Shown piece after piece: positions 21,499 to 33,135 of a stretch of 64,000 bases of DNA. The stretch is from positions 30,476-94,475 of the forward strand of contig JASWJB010000161.1 in the NCBI GenBank assembly GCA_032433595.1, read 5' to 3'. How positions within the stretch are numbered: the first letter of the stretch is position 1; each line of letters opens with the position of its first letter. Under the pieces are notes generated by a model. The model did no database searches, was not told the origin of the DNA, and was given only the letters and a program-made list of their open reading frames with translations. This DNA comes from Conoideocrella luteorostrata. Its lineage: Eukaryota > Ascomycota > Sordariomycetes > Hypocreales > Clavicipitaceae. The position numbers were made by a program, and so were the translations under genes.

Positions 21499-24080
21499 TG
21501 AATAATAGTAGAATAGTACTAGAGTAGCGGATAGTAGTAGTAGAATAATAGTAGAAGAGTAGTAGAAGAGTAGAATAGTAAAGGAATAAAGTAGAGAAAT
21601 AGAACGACGGCGTGGAGCTGCAGAGTAGTTTAGTTAAATAGTTGTAGGGTCTCATGCAGAGAGGATTTGATAATGCCCCACGTTCTAGTCATATTAATAC
21701 TTTTTTAACTTACTATGTGAATGAGATTACCCCAGGCTGCCAGCACTAGCCGAGCGTTTTCTTGTTTCCTCGTTTTCTCGGTATCAATATTAACCATGAT
21801 AACCCTCTCAATGATCGCATCTTGACGTGCTGATAATTAAGTCCTCCGCTGCCCAAGTGTTATACAAAAGATAGTATGAACCAGAGGCTGATAGATTTTA
21901 ACAAAAAAGTTGGCTCCCAGATCACAACTGCTAAGTTTCTCTCTTGAAGCCATGAGCATCCCGATGACATTACCACCTGTCTTATCCAGACGGCCATATC
22001 AAAACGATCAAGACTTTACTCGTTGTACGAGGGGAGTGCATTTTACGTGACACCATCCCGGCTCACCCCCAACCACATCGCAACCGGGTCACCGGAAGTC
22101 CCTAGCCGAAGCGTGCAGAGTGGGCCTGGGATACATGCTTGAAGCATCTCCAGATTCTAAAATTTGTGGCGTCAGCCGGGATGCCTCGTGCATGAGACCG
22201 GACATGATATTTCCAGTCAAATTGAGTATCTCTGCGAATTTCGGGGTAACCTTTTGGCTACAGTCCTTCGTGGTGGGAAAGGTTCTACTCTGTACAGAGT
22301 ATGTCCTGCATAGATTTTGGGTGGCATTAGACTCACATCGTGCTTCTTTGTTGCAAAGATTGGCTACATACTCCATACACTACGACAGAATCGCGAAAAC
22401 GATCGTTGCCAATATTCCGACTGCCTGTAGTCTGTCTGCCACGTGTACTAACTAACCTAAAACAGGAATGGTTAAGAATTTTTCTAATTTTTCCTAGGTG
22501 AAATTTCAGACCGGGAAGACTAGAGTGGTAAGTCTTGGCGAGAGAGAGAGAGAAAGATAAAGCTGGAAAAAAATGAAGTACTGTATAGGCTGGTAAGCCG
22601 GGACGGCCCGCCTGTTGAGGGCTCTCCGAAATCAATGTGCCCCCCCCGGGCGAGAATGAGCTAACTTGTGATCAGAAAGTTGGGCGTCATGAAAAAGAGT
22701 CGAAGTGATTTGACCGAGAAATCAAACATTGAGTGGGTGGGCGGATTGCATGTTCCCCGTGTCGACTAAACATATCACTGCTTATACACATTCTCAACGA
22801 GTCCGGTTTGTTTTTTTAGTTGGTCGTGACATGTTGCACTTTGATAACCGAAAGTTGAGGGCTTGGTATCTCGTTCAACAGTCCTGGAACGAGGCTTGGT
22901 GCGCTCTTCCATGTGACCTTTTTTGTGGGAAGCAAGTCCCGTCGTTTCTTTCATCATGCCGCCATTTTGGGCACATAGATGGTCAATATGCAAGCACCTT
23001 TTTGTAAGACCGGAGGCTCTGACACCTACTCTATGGCCAATCGCAGGATAAGTTGAATAGTGAGCTGAAAATCCGACATGTCCTCAAAGGCTTGGGGAGG
23101 AGGAGGGGGGGGAGTGAGCGAACCAAGCTGGCGTGTTGTGTTGCAGACGATTTGAGTGACCTGTCACGGCTTTCCCCCATCACACCCCGATGCAACGGAG
23201 TACCAAGATCGACAGTACCAAGATCGATTTCGGTACGGAGTAACTGCTCCGTAGGCAACTAGGTAGGTACTCTGAAGTGGAACTTGGGACGTGCAATGAT
23301 TGTCAGCGTCACACACCCATTTCGCACGCCTCCTTAAACCTCCGTCGCAGCTGCAGAAGTGTAGAGCAACCTTTCTGGTTTCCGGGCATTTCTTCTAGAG
23401 TGTCTCACTTTGCACATCTTTCTCTGCGTAAAAGACAACTCCACTCTCTGGAATACTATTCTGCATTTTGCGGACCGGTTTGTGAGGGAGGAAAGAACAG
23501 CGAAGCTGTCGAACAATTGTCGCCCAGCTCTACCATCTCGAAGATCCCTACGCCCAACCAGGAGTGGCGTTGGGTTAGACCCGCTTTCTAGAGGGGAAAA
23601 TGATTTCCCCTCTAGAAAGCGGGTGTACACCATCCCATCATAAGCCCTCTTTCAGAGCTGAAATGCAGGCTGGACAATCTCATGGCTGGAAAGACCAGGA
23701 TTGACGGGTTCAAAAACTGGGACCGATTATTATATCTTCGTCGGGGTAGTTAATCGTCACGCGCATGTCATGTTGCAAGTTCTACAGCAAAACATAAGGG
23801 CGCAAGCGTTTATCGGAACATGTTAGCACGACCGGTATGCAGCTCCGGTCTCACTGTTTTTCTTTCCTTTTCTTGCAGCTCTAGTATCAAATTTCACAAA
23901 ATCTTAAAAGAATAGCGTAGCCAGAGGCCACTTTTCTTACGTCAAGACCACTCATATCCACCGTGACATGTAGGTATTTCTCAGCCATGCCGCCTACCCC
24001 ACATCACACAGTCTTTTGTCTTGTCTCTCTTTGTGCCTGCGTGTTAATGTGATCACCGATGTGCTTGTCATCAGGTGACT
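21499..24080. other. unassigned stretch
   Basis: No gene is supported; frames are under about 110 residues with no family features. It contains a GA microsatellite near 22540, a tandem duplicate of AGTACCAAGATCGA near 23200-23230, TACGGAGTA motifs, and the perfect hairpin at 23579-23624. Confidence 0.5.
23579..23624. repeat. perfect 21-bp inverted repeat with 4-nt loop
   Basis: The arms are 23579-23599 and 23604-23624 (arm core CCCGCTTTCTAGAGGGGAAA), separated by ATGA. Every arm base pairs. No T-run follows and no coding gene borders it closely. Confidence 0.9.
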
Positions 24081-24360
24081 CTAGTAGATGATTCTCATTG
24101 AATGTGCTGGGAGAGAATATGTCGACTCAGGATCGTCGTCATACCGCAGCCACAGCTGATAAGTTGAGCTGTCAGAAGTTCTCGCGGCGTATTTGTCCAT
24201 AAAATTAGTAACAGCAGTATTGAGACCTCTGAGAGCCACATGATAATGTATCTTGTCCATGTCGATAGTGTACTTTTCCACAACCCAATTATACTGCTTC
24301 TCAAAGACTTCTAGCAGCTTATCCTGGAGAGGCTCGATTTGCTTAATGTCGGATTTGAGA
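24081..24360 (-). pseudogene. fragment related to the mosaic-block caspase-like relic
   Basis: The minus frame reads LQDKLLEVFEKQ, then VVEKYTIDMDKIHYHVAL and LNTAV…KYAARTSDSST, ending at a stop at 24081. The run EKYTI(D/N)MDK-x-x-x-H-x-VAL-x-x-LN…KY-x-x-R-x-x-D-x-ST also occurs at about 38515-38640 in the other orientation. The two segments are therefore homologous. Upstream the frame hits a stop near 24370 and shifts, so I treat this as a relic rather than a complete gene. Confidence 0.55.
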
Positions 24361-24990
24361 AGTTAATAGCAAGTATGGCTTTGGTACTCTTCCCCTCTTG
24401 CTTAAGCTCGCGCTCTTCTTTCTCGTTCGCAAGAACCGTTGTCCCAGGCACGAGTGAGCAGTGGTCATGTGCATCTCAGACACTCTATTGCAGCGACGGA
24501 AAATATTAGGATGGGCTTTAGCGGATCTAGACCATCATAAATCTGAGCTTGGGCTCCCGAACGGAACTGTACTGGGCCTCACTTAATGACCAACCGCACA
24601 TACCGCCGCCGGATCCGTGTAGACATGAGGAAGTTCTCCATTCAGATGTACTTAAATGCCAGCTTTATAGCCGAGTGTAGCCATCTTCTACGCTACCTTC
24701 TTAGCCATAGGTACGCTTTTAGGCGCTGTTGCTTCTTAGGAAAAGTTCCTGTTACACTCAGGCCTAATTCTCTTAAAATTCCGTCAATCTCAGCTAGGGG
24801 ACTGTTAGGGCATTTTATAAACGAAAGAGGGTGTAACTGCACCTCGAAGTTCGTAAAATTCAGTGTAGTTTAAGGGGAAATTGGGTATTTGCCTATTATG
24901 AGTGCTGCGCAGCATGGATATCGAGTTGTTGCAACAGCTGGCGAACCTATTGACCAAGCGTGCAGCATCGTAAAAGTGGCTAGAGAGAAT
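24361..24990. other. unassigned stretch, possible decayed coding sequence
   Basis: The minus strand between about 24380 and 24480 reads HDHCSLVPGTTVLANEKEE in one frame and may extend the relic at 24081-24360. Beyond that I see only short frames. Confidence 0.3.
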
Positions 24991-24994
24991 GGTC

Positions 24995-25551
24995 AATAAT
25001 ATGATGCGGAGGGACATAAAATGTACCCTACTCGAATTTCCATCTGAGCTTCATGTGCTAATGCAGCAATGGCGTTGCGGCTGTCCTGTGCTTCCCTGAG
25101 TTGGCGACTGAGGTGGTGCTGAGAGTCTCCTACGGCCTGGCCCATAGCCTGGATGATGGCAGTCTGTGCTTGCCCGAGTCGACGATCGAGTTGCTGCTGA
25201 GATCCGCCTATGGCCTGTTCTGAGGCCTACACGATAGCCTCCCTGCGGTTGCAAAAGTAGGCGATCGAGGTGTTGCTGAGATTCATCAATGGTCTGGCCC
25301 ATGCCGTCGAGGATATCTCGCGACGCAGCTGTGTCGTTACGGATCTGGTTCAAACCCTGGAGGTCAAGTTCGATATCAATAATGCGACCACTCAGTGTGG
25401 CAGCGGCGGCATCAGATTGATCGAAGCGAAGAGTCATCGCGGCTCTGAGCTCTCCTAGGTCTTGACGTATCGCGTGGATAACTCTCATTATATGTGCAAG
25501 CTCATGGTTCTGCTGTCGTAAACTTCCGTTACTAAGCCATTTACTTCCCAT
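24995..25551 (-). pseudogene. coiled-coil repeat protein with frameshift
   Basis: The frame starts MGSKWLSNGSLRQQNHE and continues as a heptad-rich helix (LGELRAAMTLRFDQSD…IDIELDLQGLNQI). It then enters repeats of the type A-M-G-Q-x-x-x-x-S-Q-x-H-L-x-R-x-L. Near 25240 one extra G shifts the frame. The next repeats (SEQAIGGSQQQLDRRLGQAQ, then AMGQAVGDSQHHLSRQL) are in the shifted frame, right after a TAG. Downstream the repeat frame runs to a stop near 24995. I infer a former protein with about three 25-residue coiled-coil repeats, now broken by an insertion and a stop. The function is unknown. Confidence 0.55.
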
Positions 25552-26305
25552 CGATGTATTGTGGAAGATGAGAGGGGAAGGGGCTTTACATAATTAGTAT
25601 TAGCTACTGTCATCGCTGTGGTCAATTCAATATCAGATCTTTCTTAGCTTTCGTCTGGTATGTAACGAGCGTATCAAACACCTAAGCGCTAAGTTCACCA
25701 GCAAGAGGGATTGGTACGCTTTTGGCCCTGCCTGTACACGCCGGAGAATGAAACTCTATATTACCTTGTACTGCTGCAGCTTGGAGTGTCAAGGGCTGAT
25801 TGGGTCGAATATATGTGGTTGGTTCGCATGCGCAGGAGGCCGCCACCAACCGTTCGTGGCTGCAGTTAGTGGCCGGCCAGCATGGAGGCGCAAAGTTCTC
25901 TCGTAGTTGATGTCAGAAGGTCTGGCCAGCTTACTTATCTGCTGCGGCGTATACAACGTTTCGAATTCGATGTCTCTTCGGATGCCAGAACTAGAAAGAG
26001 GAATCCCAATTACATATCGTCGGCCGCTTATCACTCCTCCCATTCCCCACATAGCTTATGTTACAGCAGCCATCGCCATCACCTCGAATTAGAACAATCA
26101 GCCCTTATTGCAGTATGATGAAGATGGTGGTTTAGCCAGTATCTAATCATGTCTTTCCCTCCTGGTGCTATGTATTAGCCTTTGTATGCTCACGAAAGAC
26201 AAGTGCTTGAGGTCCTTTCCGCCATGCTGGATTGACCGTAGAGGAGCCTCACAAGTAATTTTTATGAAGTACAATGCATTTTCCCTCAAATCTTCATCAC
26301 CGGGC
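25552..26305. other. unassigned stretch
   Basis: A minus frame at 25789-26052 (ATG at 26052, 87 residues, MWGMGGVISGRRY) is open but has no family-like features and no linkable exon. No other coding signal is seen. Confidence 0.35.
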
Positions 26306-27177
26306 CTAGTCTAGTCGATTTAGTAACACGTTGATAAAGCCTTTGGAAAATTCCGGTACCGTCCTCGTGAGGTCTTGGAACTCGGCGCTCTTCCATAAAT
26401 CGTCTGCTTTGCAAGCCGTGTAAAAGCAGACTAATGATCTCAATGCATCCGCCTGTTCTCCCTTGTCACCAGTTTCGTTGAAAGTATATTGCACGAGTTT
26501 GGATATATCGCTGCGGCCGCCAGGGAAGAGCACAAATTGCGTCAACGCCCGCCGTAGTTTGTGAAGAGCCAGGCTTTGCAAAGCATCTATGCCATGGTAG
26601 TCTGCGAAAACATACACTTGCGCATGGCAGAGGAATACATGGGTGTAGTCGTCGTCAGGTAAAGTAATACGCTGCTCAGGCTTGGCCAGCTTTCGCGTAT
26701 GAAGCCTGTTGAACGTATCCCATAAACGTTCCCGCTTAGTTTCGAAGAACGGTGTTTGGGGCGCGGGCGCCTCTTTCTTGGGTCTTCGGGTGTTACTTGG
26801 CAATGTTATCGCTTCATTCTGCTCGGTCTCTTCGATTTTGTCTGGATCCGGGCTGGTTTCTTCGTCCTCGCGTTTATGGGGTTCCGCTTCATCGTAAGAT
26901 CCAGTGTATGCGTATTGGCTGAATCGGATGAATGTATCTTCGCTCGTTTCTTTCCACACGACGCGTCGTTCTGTGGCCTCTTTCATGTGCCCATTGACCA
27001 GTGCATTCAGAGCCTTAGACTGATGCGCGACAAGGGCAGAATGGATCGTATGCTCCTTCTGATCCGGGCCGACGAGAAACGTAAATAGTGGTGAAGAGGT
27101 GATACTGTATTGGACATGTTAGTGTGCATTTTGTATAATAGCATTATAACTAACCTTCCGTAGGGTAGTGAGGCCAT
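26306..27177 (-). CDS. BTB/POZ domain protein
   Basis: Two exons: 27177-27155 (MASLPYG plus two bases) and 27104-26306, with a 50-nt intron (GTTAGT…CACTAAC…ACAG). The joined frame encodes 273 residues. The N-terminal ~75 residues fit a fungal BTB/POZ fold: SPLFTFLVGPDQKEHTIHSA, then HQSKALNALVNGHMKEA, then DTFIRFSQYAYTGSYD. An acidic, Pro-rich low-complexity insert follows (about residues 80-140). Then comes the second BTB half, HVFLCHAQVYVFADYHGIDALQSLALHKLRRAL, and a helical C-terminus. Such proteins act as protein-interaction adaptors, in some cases for cullin-3 ligases; that role is family knowledge only. The frame is intact. It is the first complete gene to the right of the LTR element. 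Confidence 0.85.
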
Positions 27178-29921
27178 GCTGATAGATGAGAATGTTGGAT
27201 TGATCTGGAATCAAGGCACACAGCAGGAAGGCGGGTTTATCACGATGTCAAGTGTGGGTTTAGGTGCGGAACATCCTGCCTTGGCCCTGTGGACGTAGGA
27301 TCAAGAGCTGCAAACTGCCGAGGACAGCGGGGAAGCGTGGGGTTTCAAGGCGGGGAATACCTGGGTACCTGAAAGCCTTGTTCTTGGCACACAGTAGCCA
27401 CTATAAGCTGAGTGGTGGACCACGGCCCGGCACGGCTCGTGTGCGGGAAATCGTCTGGGCGATGATGCATTTCACCCTCGGTCGCGATACGGGTCACGCA
27501 TCTGCTGTCCGATGGCTCGTTTGATGTACGCGAAGCCGCAGCGTTATGCCCGCTACCATCCGTTCCTGCTGCCTGTCATCCCCATGTGACCATGTCGAAA
27601 CACCAGCCTGGACAATGGCGACGAAACTATCCGCTCTCAGCGTACTGCATTTGATCCGCAGCAAACATGAACACGCCACACCGCAGAGTCAGCCCATCGG
27701 CATGGCAGACAATTCTGGGAACGGCGGCACAATGGAAGCAAGAGAATCGAGTATCGGGTCCTGCTCTGATGCCAACCCGTTTCAAGCTCACAACGTTAAC
27801 GGGCCCTTTCTTCTACATCCGACCCTCGACCACGAGAATGAACACGCACCCGACACGTCTCAAGGCGGTCACAGCTAGCCCTGGTCTCTCGCGTCGAATT
27901 CCACTACCTTAAGCCGCTCGCCAAAAGTCTACGCCAGCTTCTTCTCCCCCTACGGAATGGGGTAATCTGGACAGGGACCGACAGCTCGCCTGAAGCTGTA
28001 GACAAGCTCTATGATGGAATGATCCGCGCATTCGAAGAGGCCATTGCTTCAGAGGGTGGCAGATAGATGTAATGGATACTCCGTACTTTATGAAAATATG
28101 TGTTCTGTACAGTATGTAGATTGTAGAAGGTAAGTACCGATCCCACACCTGCCCACAACCCGCACATTGCTTTGGCACTGGAAGCACAAGGGGCTGTCAG
28201 GGCCACCAAGCCAGAGTACAGCTACCTATGCTCTCATAACGTGACATTATCCGGGCTCATCCCTTGCATACTGTGGCCAGGGGTCCCAGATTTATTCCTT
28301 CCTCAGTACCGTTGTATCTTTCTTCTAGCTTCATAGCTTCCTTCACATCTTCTAGTATACAGTTCTTCCCAACACTTAGCTCATATCTGCAATTCCAGTC
28401 CCTGCAGTTATTGAATTAGACATATGAATTTTGAGGTGGTCATCATTTACTGGACAGCTGTTTATTCAAGTCTCTTGTGAATCATCACCAACACATCCCA
28501 GTTCATTGAAGACATTATGATTGCTAGCATCTTTTGTGGCCCTTCAGCTCCTGTAGCATCCATCTAGAACGCCCCGGATATCGATTGCCGAATTGCCGTC
28601 GCAGCTTATGATCGTCAAGGCATCCATTGTCAACATTTTGCCTCCCGTCATCACCCTCATCCGATTTATCTCCAAAAGCACTCCACCACCAAGCTTTCCA
28701 ACATCCGTTGTAGGTAAGCGTACCAGATTCGAATTATCTCCCCATGCGACTGTACACGACTCCGGATACACATACCGAAGAATACATCTATTCCAATGGC
28801 TGGGGCAGTCTAACTCTCGAACGGGCCAGAAGTGGTGGGAGGAAAGCGCATGAGCTGGGGCAGCCCAGTGCCTCCGTGGATATACATCGCCTAGTTATGC
28901 GGTCTTTACGCTGCGACTGCTCGGCGTCATTGTCTGTTTCGTTGGCCTGGTAATCGCACTCGTCTTTGTTCGTCGCTGCTCGCTGATGTGCAGTAGTCAT
29001 CATTAGATGGGCCAATTTCGTGGCAAACTGAGCTGGTAGAACCATGGCGAGACCCGTCAAGTGATCGGCCAATGCATTTCGCGAATTCCAAGTCGGTTAC
29101 GACTAAGACCAAGCGCAAGCGGTGTTTGGTGGGAGTGAATAGCGGCCTTTTACGTATCTGAAGGAGGGTTCGTTCTACATGGCCTTATGCCTGCCGTCGG
29201 GTGATGACCAGTGACCGGATATCGTTCGCTGGGGCTCAAGACAGTTTACGGATCTAATGGGACTTCACGCCCGCATGCGCAGGCGGCGCGCTGTTCACTG
29301 ACGGAGGATTTGGATCATATGCAGGCCAAGTCAGCATCCGAGTACCCTAGACCAAGGGATATTCAACAATAGCATATAGTACAAAAAGCTACAGGGTTGT
29401 ACGATCCGGGGGGCTAACAAGGAACAAGGAAGAATGCATGTGGACAAGTGGGTTACTAGTGGAAGAACCTGAGAGGGCGAGGGAGCTATATATAACTGCG
29501 TGGAGGGAGTAAGTTATAGTTCGGTGAGAATCCATGTGGTCTTTGCGTCTAGGCATTTCGAGTCTGGAGTGTTATTTCTCGCGATGAAATCGCTGGAGGG
29601 CTGCACTTAATATTAGAGACTATGACTTGGGTTCCATCCCTCTTGTAGCATAAATTTCATCAGACTGCGGTCTGCAGCATCCACCGTAATCAGTTTTATA
29701 GAGAAGTTGCCTCTGGCTATGTAGAGTAGAGGGAAGCCCTCGCTTCTGTGCGGATGTATGTTAGGCCTGTTCTGCCTGTGCCAGCGGTGCTAAGCAGTAG
29801 GATACATGTGCACCTTCGAGGCTACAAGCGCTACAATTGGACCCTCACTAGCCAAAATTAACTAGGAGAACTGCTACAGTCACTATATATAAATTCCTCT
29901 GTACTATTTCCCACGTCCCTC
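27178..29921. other. unassigned stretch with possible coding relics
   Basis: No complete gene is supported. A plus frame ending near 28065 reads FHYLKPLAKSLRQLLLPL, then AVDKLYDGMIRAFEEAI; it looks protein-like but lacks a start and upstream exons. A second plus frame near 28905-28990 encodes a hydrophobic helix (LRLLGVIVCFVGLVIALVF) flanked by stops. Both could be remnants of decayed genes. Confidence 0.35.
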
Positions 29922-30898
29922 TCAGCTGTGAAGTTTCTCCACCACCTCCATGGCGGTATACGCATACTGTGCCTCATTCCGCACGTCTCTTTCCAATTTA
30001 TCGCAGTCGCGGATCACCCCAAATCTGTCTTTCCACAAGTTCCACCGCTCAGGGCAGAATCCATCCGTTCCTCTGGTTTTCTTCCTCAACTTAATCGCCT
30101 CTTTCTTCTCTAGCCTCCAGAGGGGACCAGCCGTAGCTCCGTCAACTACCTCGTCTCGACCGTATAAATAGTTACCAGCGAGAACAACCCATGCGGCGGC
30201 GCTTTTCACCTTGTATGCTATATCTTCAACAGCTGCCGGATCTTCGTTGATCTCATCCGGCGCTCCCCTAATTGGTGTCATTGTGCCCTCCAACGCGTCG
30301 ACAATAGACCATAATGCCCACGCCGACCACGCGTTTGCGTTGATGAGCCCTAGCCCCGCGACCCGTGCGGCGTACGCCTGGAGGTTCACGTATCGTCGTT
30401 TTGCCTCTACCTCGTTGGGCGCTCTTGGATCTGTTGATACGAAAGTACACGATTAGCAACGTGACAACGTTTCGTGACGGCGAGAATCCACAACACTAGC
30501 TTACCGTTGTCAAGCGCCTCGCCATACGTGCTGCAAAACATGGGCAGATCTGTCCAGATCTCAACTGTGCTTCCGACGCCCCATGAGTCCCCTAGCCTCA
30601 CAGTCCTAACTGGCAAGTTCTGGAGTGCCTGAAGTGTGTTCGCAAGTCGTTCTGCTTCTGTGCTGTTGTACGGGATCTGGCGTGACAAGTCATGCATCAA
30701 GTCCCAAAACCACCAGAGAAAGTCGCTTGCACCATCGGTCTCTACGTAGTTTTCTTGGAGCAGTGAGTTGAACGCCGCTGCAGCTTCATCTGGCGTTGTT
30801 GACGCATCGGGAGGGATTGTGGAATTGAGGATGTCAACAACGCGCGGCGCAAAGTCAGGCGCACCTGGGTCTTCAAGTCGAAGCTGGATGGACGCCAT
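29922..30898 (-). CDS. DUF3632-family-like protein
   Basis: Exons are 30898-30505 and 30430-29922, joined across a 74-nt intron (GTAAGC…CAACAG) that recreates an Asp codon. The product is 300 residues. Features of the DUF3632 family (family knowledge, not searched): a helical start, the FLWWFWDLMHDLSRQIP block near residue 60, LANTLQALQNLP, a W-rich middle (LINANAWSAWALWSIVDALE) and a C-terminal W…KDRF…ERDVRNEAQ helix. There is no signal peptide or catalytic motif, and the biological role is unknown. The frame is intact with a good ATG and multiple-of-three exon sum. Such genes are often patchily distributed in fungi, which fits this accessory setting. Confidence 0.8.
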
Positions 30899-31906
30899 TT
30901 CTGTCGGTCCAGAGTTGTGTGTCCGGACGGTTAGTTAGTGGCCAGTGCTGTGAAAGCGTAAAGATAATCGTAATGAGCGTAACGTTTATAATTAAAAGGA
31001 CGAGACCAACGTGCCTCTAGCATCGAATGCATGTGACGTCATCTAGCGGAATCGAGAAACGTAAGGGGAACAAATCAAACTGCGAGCGCGACGCACATCG
31101 CTCACCTTCTCTGATTGATGTGGAAGTGATGTGTGCGATGCTTGATTTGGTGCTCTCGTCGATCTTAGGCTCGGAAGACGTCGTATAGGCACTTTTAGTC
31201 TCAATCAAGGCAAGGTGCGGTCAGCTCAGTAACCACCAGCCCGAGTGCGTTTAGTAACGAGGCGCTGTCGAGAACTTTTGCTAAAAATACTCCTCGACTA
31301 GTCTAGTCGTTGCACAAGAAAGAATGCTGTCCCTTGATTGGGAGTGTCAATCATTCATCCCTTTTCCTAAATAGGCGAAACAATGCGCACAGCCATCTTG
31401 AAAGTCTTACTTTTTAGAAGCCTCGTTCATTGACAGGATCGGAATCTGGCCGAAACGGATTGCACATGTCTTTGATTGCTGCTGATCTATTCGGAACTAG
31501 CCAAGTATCTCATCTTACTATCCTCCAAAAAGCTGTGAGCGGTGATCGTGCAGGTAGCTAAAAACACTAAGCATGATCGGCGTTGATGCCCGGTGTTCTC
31601 TCTTTTGGGCATTTAGGTAAAGACCTTGAAGCCAGGCGTGGTAGTACATGTAGCTAGGCCCTACGAATGATTGGCTTCGATCATCGTAGCTGACACTTTT
31701 AGAGTATGACGGAGTGGCTGTCTTAGTGATTAGTCTCAGCACAAGCTGACTGTTAGCTCCGGGCAAAGATGTAGCCTTACGAAAGGAACTGCATCTAAGT
31801 AGCGTACGGAGTAGATCAATCCATCGTTCAATCTATCGACATTGAGTATTAGAACTTCTGGGTTTTATAAGCGAGCTGTGTGTGTCGGCAGCGAGACATT
31901 CAATAG
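30899..31906. other. intergenic stretch
   Basis: Nothing coding is supported. There is one GTACGGAGTA motif near 31804-31814 and otherwise unremarkable sequence between two divergently oriented genes. Confidence 0.5.
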
Positions 31907-31913
31907 TATAAAG
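31907..31913 (+). promoter_or_regulatory. putative TATA box of the secreted RNase-fold gene
   Basis: TATAAAG lies about 127 bp before the ATG at 32040. It is followed by a pyrimidine- and CAAT-rich leader (ending CATCTAGCAAAAATGG), a layout common for strongly expressed fungal secreted-protein genes. Confidence 0.5.
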
Positions 31914-32039
31914 ACTGGCACTCCAACCGCATTGTAGACTCTGGATAAAAGAACCATCCCCATCCAATCTTTCTTCAGCTTCAAATCTTTGCAGTTTTCT
32001 GAAACAGACAAATAAAGACACCAATCTCATCTAGCAAAA

Positions 32040-32577
32040 ATGGTTGCATATACCTACATCCTTACCCTTCTCGCGGCCACTGCTGCTTTAGCCACCCCAG
32101 CCCCCATCAATGACGGAGAGCTCACTCTGGAGGCTCGCGCTGGTCAGGTAAATTCAGCGCCCTAGCTCTTTTCATCATAACTCTTCTTCCTCTACCCTTA
32201 CTAACACGATGTAGAAGTACATCTGCCAGGGCGGTAAGGACAACAAGGGTGAAAACTACGGTGAGGTTAGCTATGACAAGGCAGTGGGCTTCTTTCGTGA
32301 CGCCAAAACGAACACCGGCGCCAGTGGTTATCCCAAGAAATTCGACAATGTTGGCAATGTGATGAAGTTTAAAAAGGGCTGCAAGAAGAATGTGTGGGAG
32401 CTACCTTTGAACAGTAACGGCAAGCCTTACGACTACAAGAAGAAGAAGGCAGGCAACAGCCCTGGCCCTATCCGGGTTTATTACACCAAGAACCTCAAGT
32501 TCTGCGGTATTGGCGCTAAGGAGCACAAGAAGGACGTTCGTCCCAACAATCCTCACAACTGCGCTCTTAAGAAGTAG
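32040..32577 (+). CDS. small secreted protein with RNase N1/T1 (ribotoxin-like) fold
   Basis: Exons are 32040-32147 and 32215-32577, with a 67-nt phase-0 intron (GTAAAT…ACTAAC…GTAG), giving 156 residues. A hydrophobic signal peptide covers about residues 1-19, followed by a short propeptide ending near LEARAGQ. The mature part is strongly basic and has four cysteines (40, 92, 133, 152), suggesting two disulfides. Microbial RNase motifs are visible: SGYPKKF (72-79), VWELP with Glu98, GPIRVYY with Arg123, and FCGIGAKEH with His140. These align with the Tyr, Glu, Arg and final His of the RNase T1 active site, but the first catalytic His position (Tyr-Pro-His in the enzyme) is Lys77. It may be a catalytically impaired, RNA-binding RNase-like effector, or use altered catalysis. 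The family call is good; activity is uncertain. Confidence 0.8.
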
Positions 32578-33135
32578 TGAGCTCGTCCACCGTTCTTTTT
32601 TGCTGGCTCAAATCATTCTTTTTAATGTCAAATATTCATGCATTGGAGTTGCCCTCATGTGGTTGATGCGAAGTTGTTGAACCTAGTTTATGATATGTAT
32701 AATTGAAGATTATTATGCACTAAATCCGTTGCCCAGGGGGGCCCTAAGCCGATCTGGTGCCTGCGTGGCCTTGGCATGCCAGGTAGCATTCTGGCGAATC
32801 AGCAATCACAATAATTTTTAAAGTGGATCTTCAAGCTGGGACGGAGTAGAAACTGCCAACATCCAATTGGCCCACGTGATAGCTATTTTCCCATGATTTC
32901 CCGGCCCATCTCATGAACATTGAAGCAGCCTCGGTGTTGTAAATTGTCTCCCGACTTGCGCCGCCCTCATTGACGCATCAACCAACGGTTCAAGATTACA
33001 GAAAAATCCTCGAAAGTTCCTTTCCTTGCCATCGCCTCATGCGCGCGGCAACGGAGTGATTGCCAGACATACCCTCGACCCTGTGGCAACGACCACTTCA
33101 CGCGACGCTCGCAAGCTCCCATACCGGCGTTCAAA
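32578..33135. other. intergenic and possible 5' end of the next gene
   Basis: From about 32979 the plus strand is open in the frame of the next gene but contains no in-frame ATG. An upstream exon may lie here. Confidence 0.4.

Noticed and set aside
32040..32577. Calling the secreted RNase-fold protein a confirmed ribotoxin
   Set aside because: Only the fold-level motifs match; one catalytic position is substituted, so toxicity cannot be claimed from sequence.
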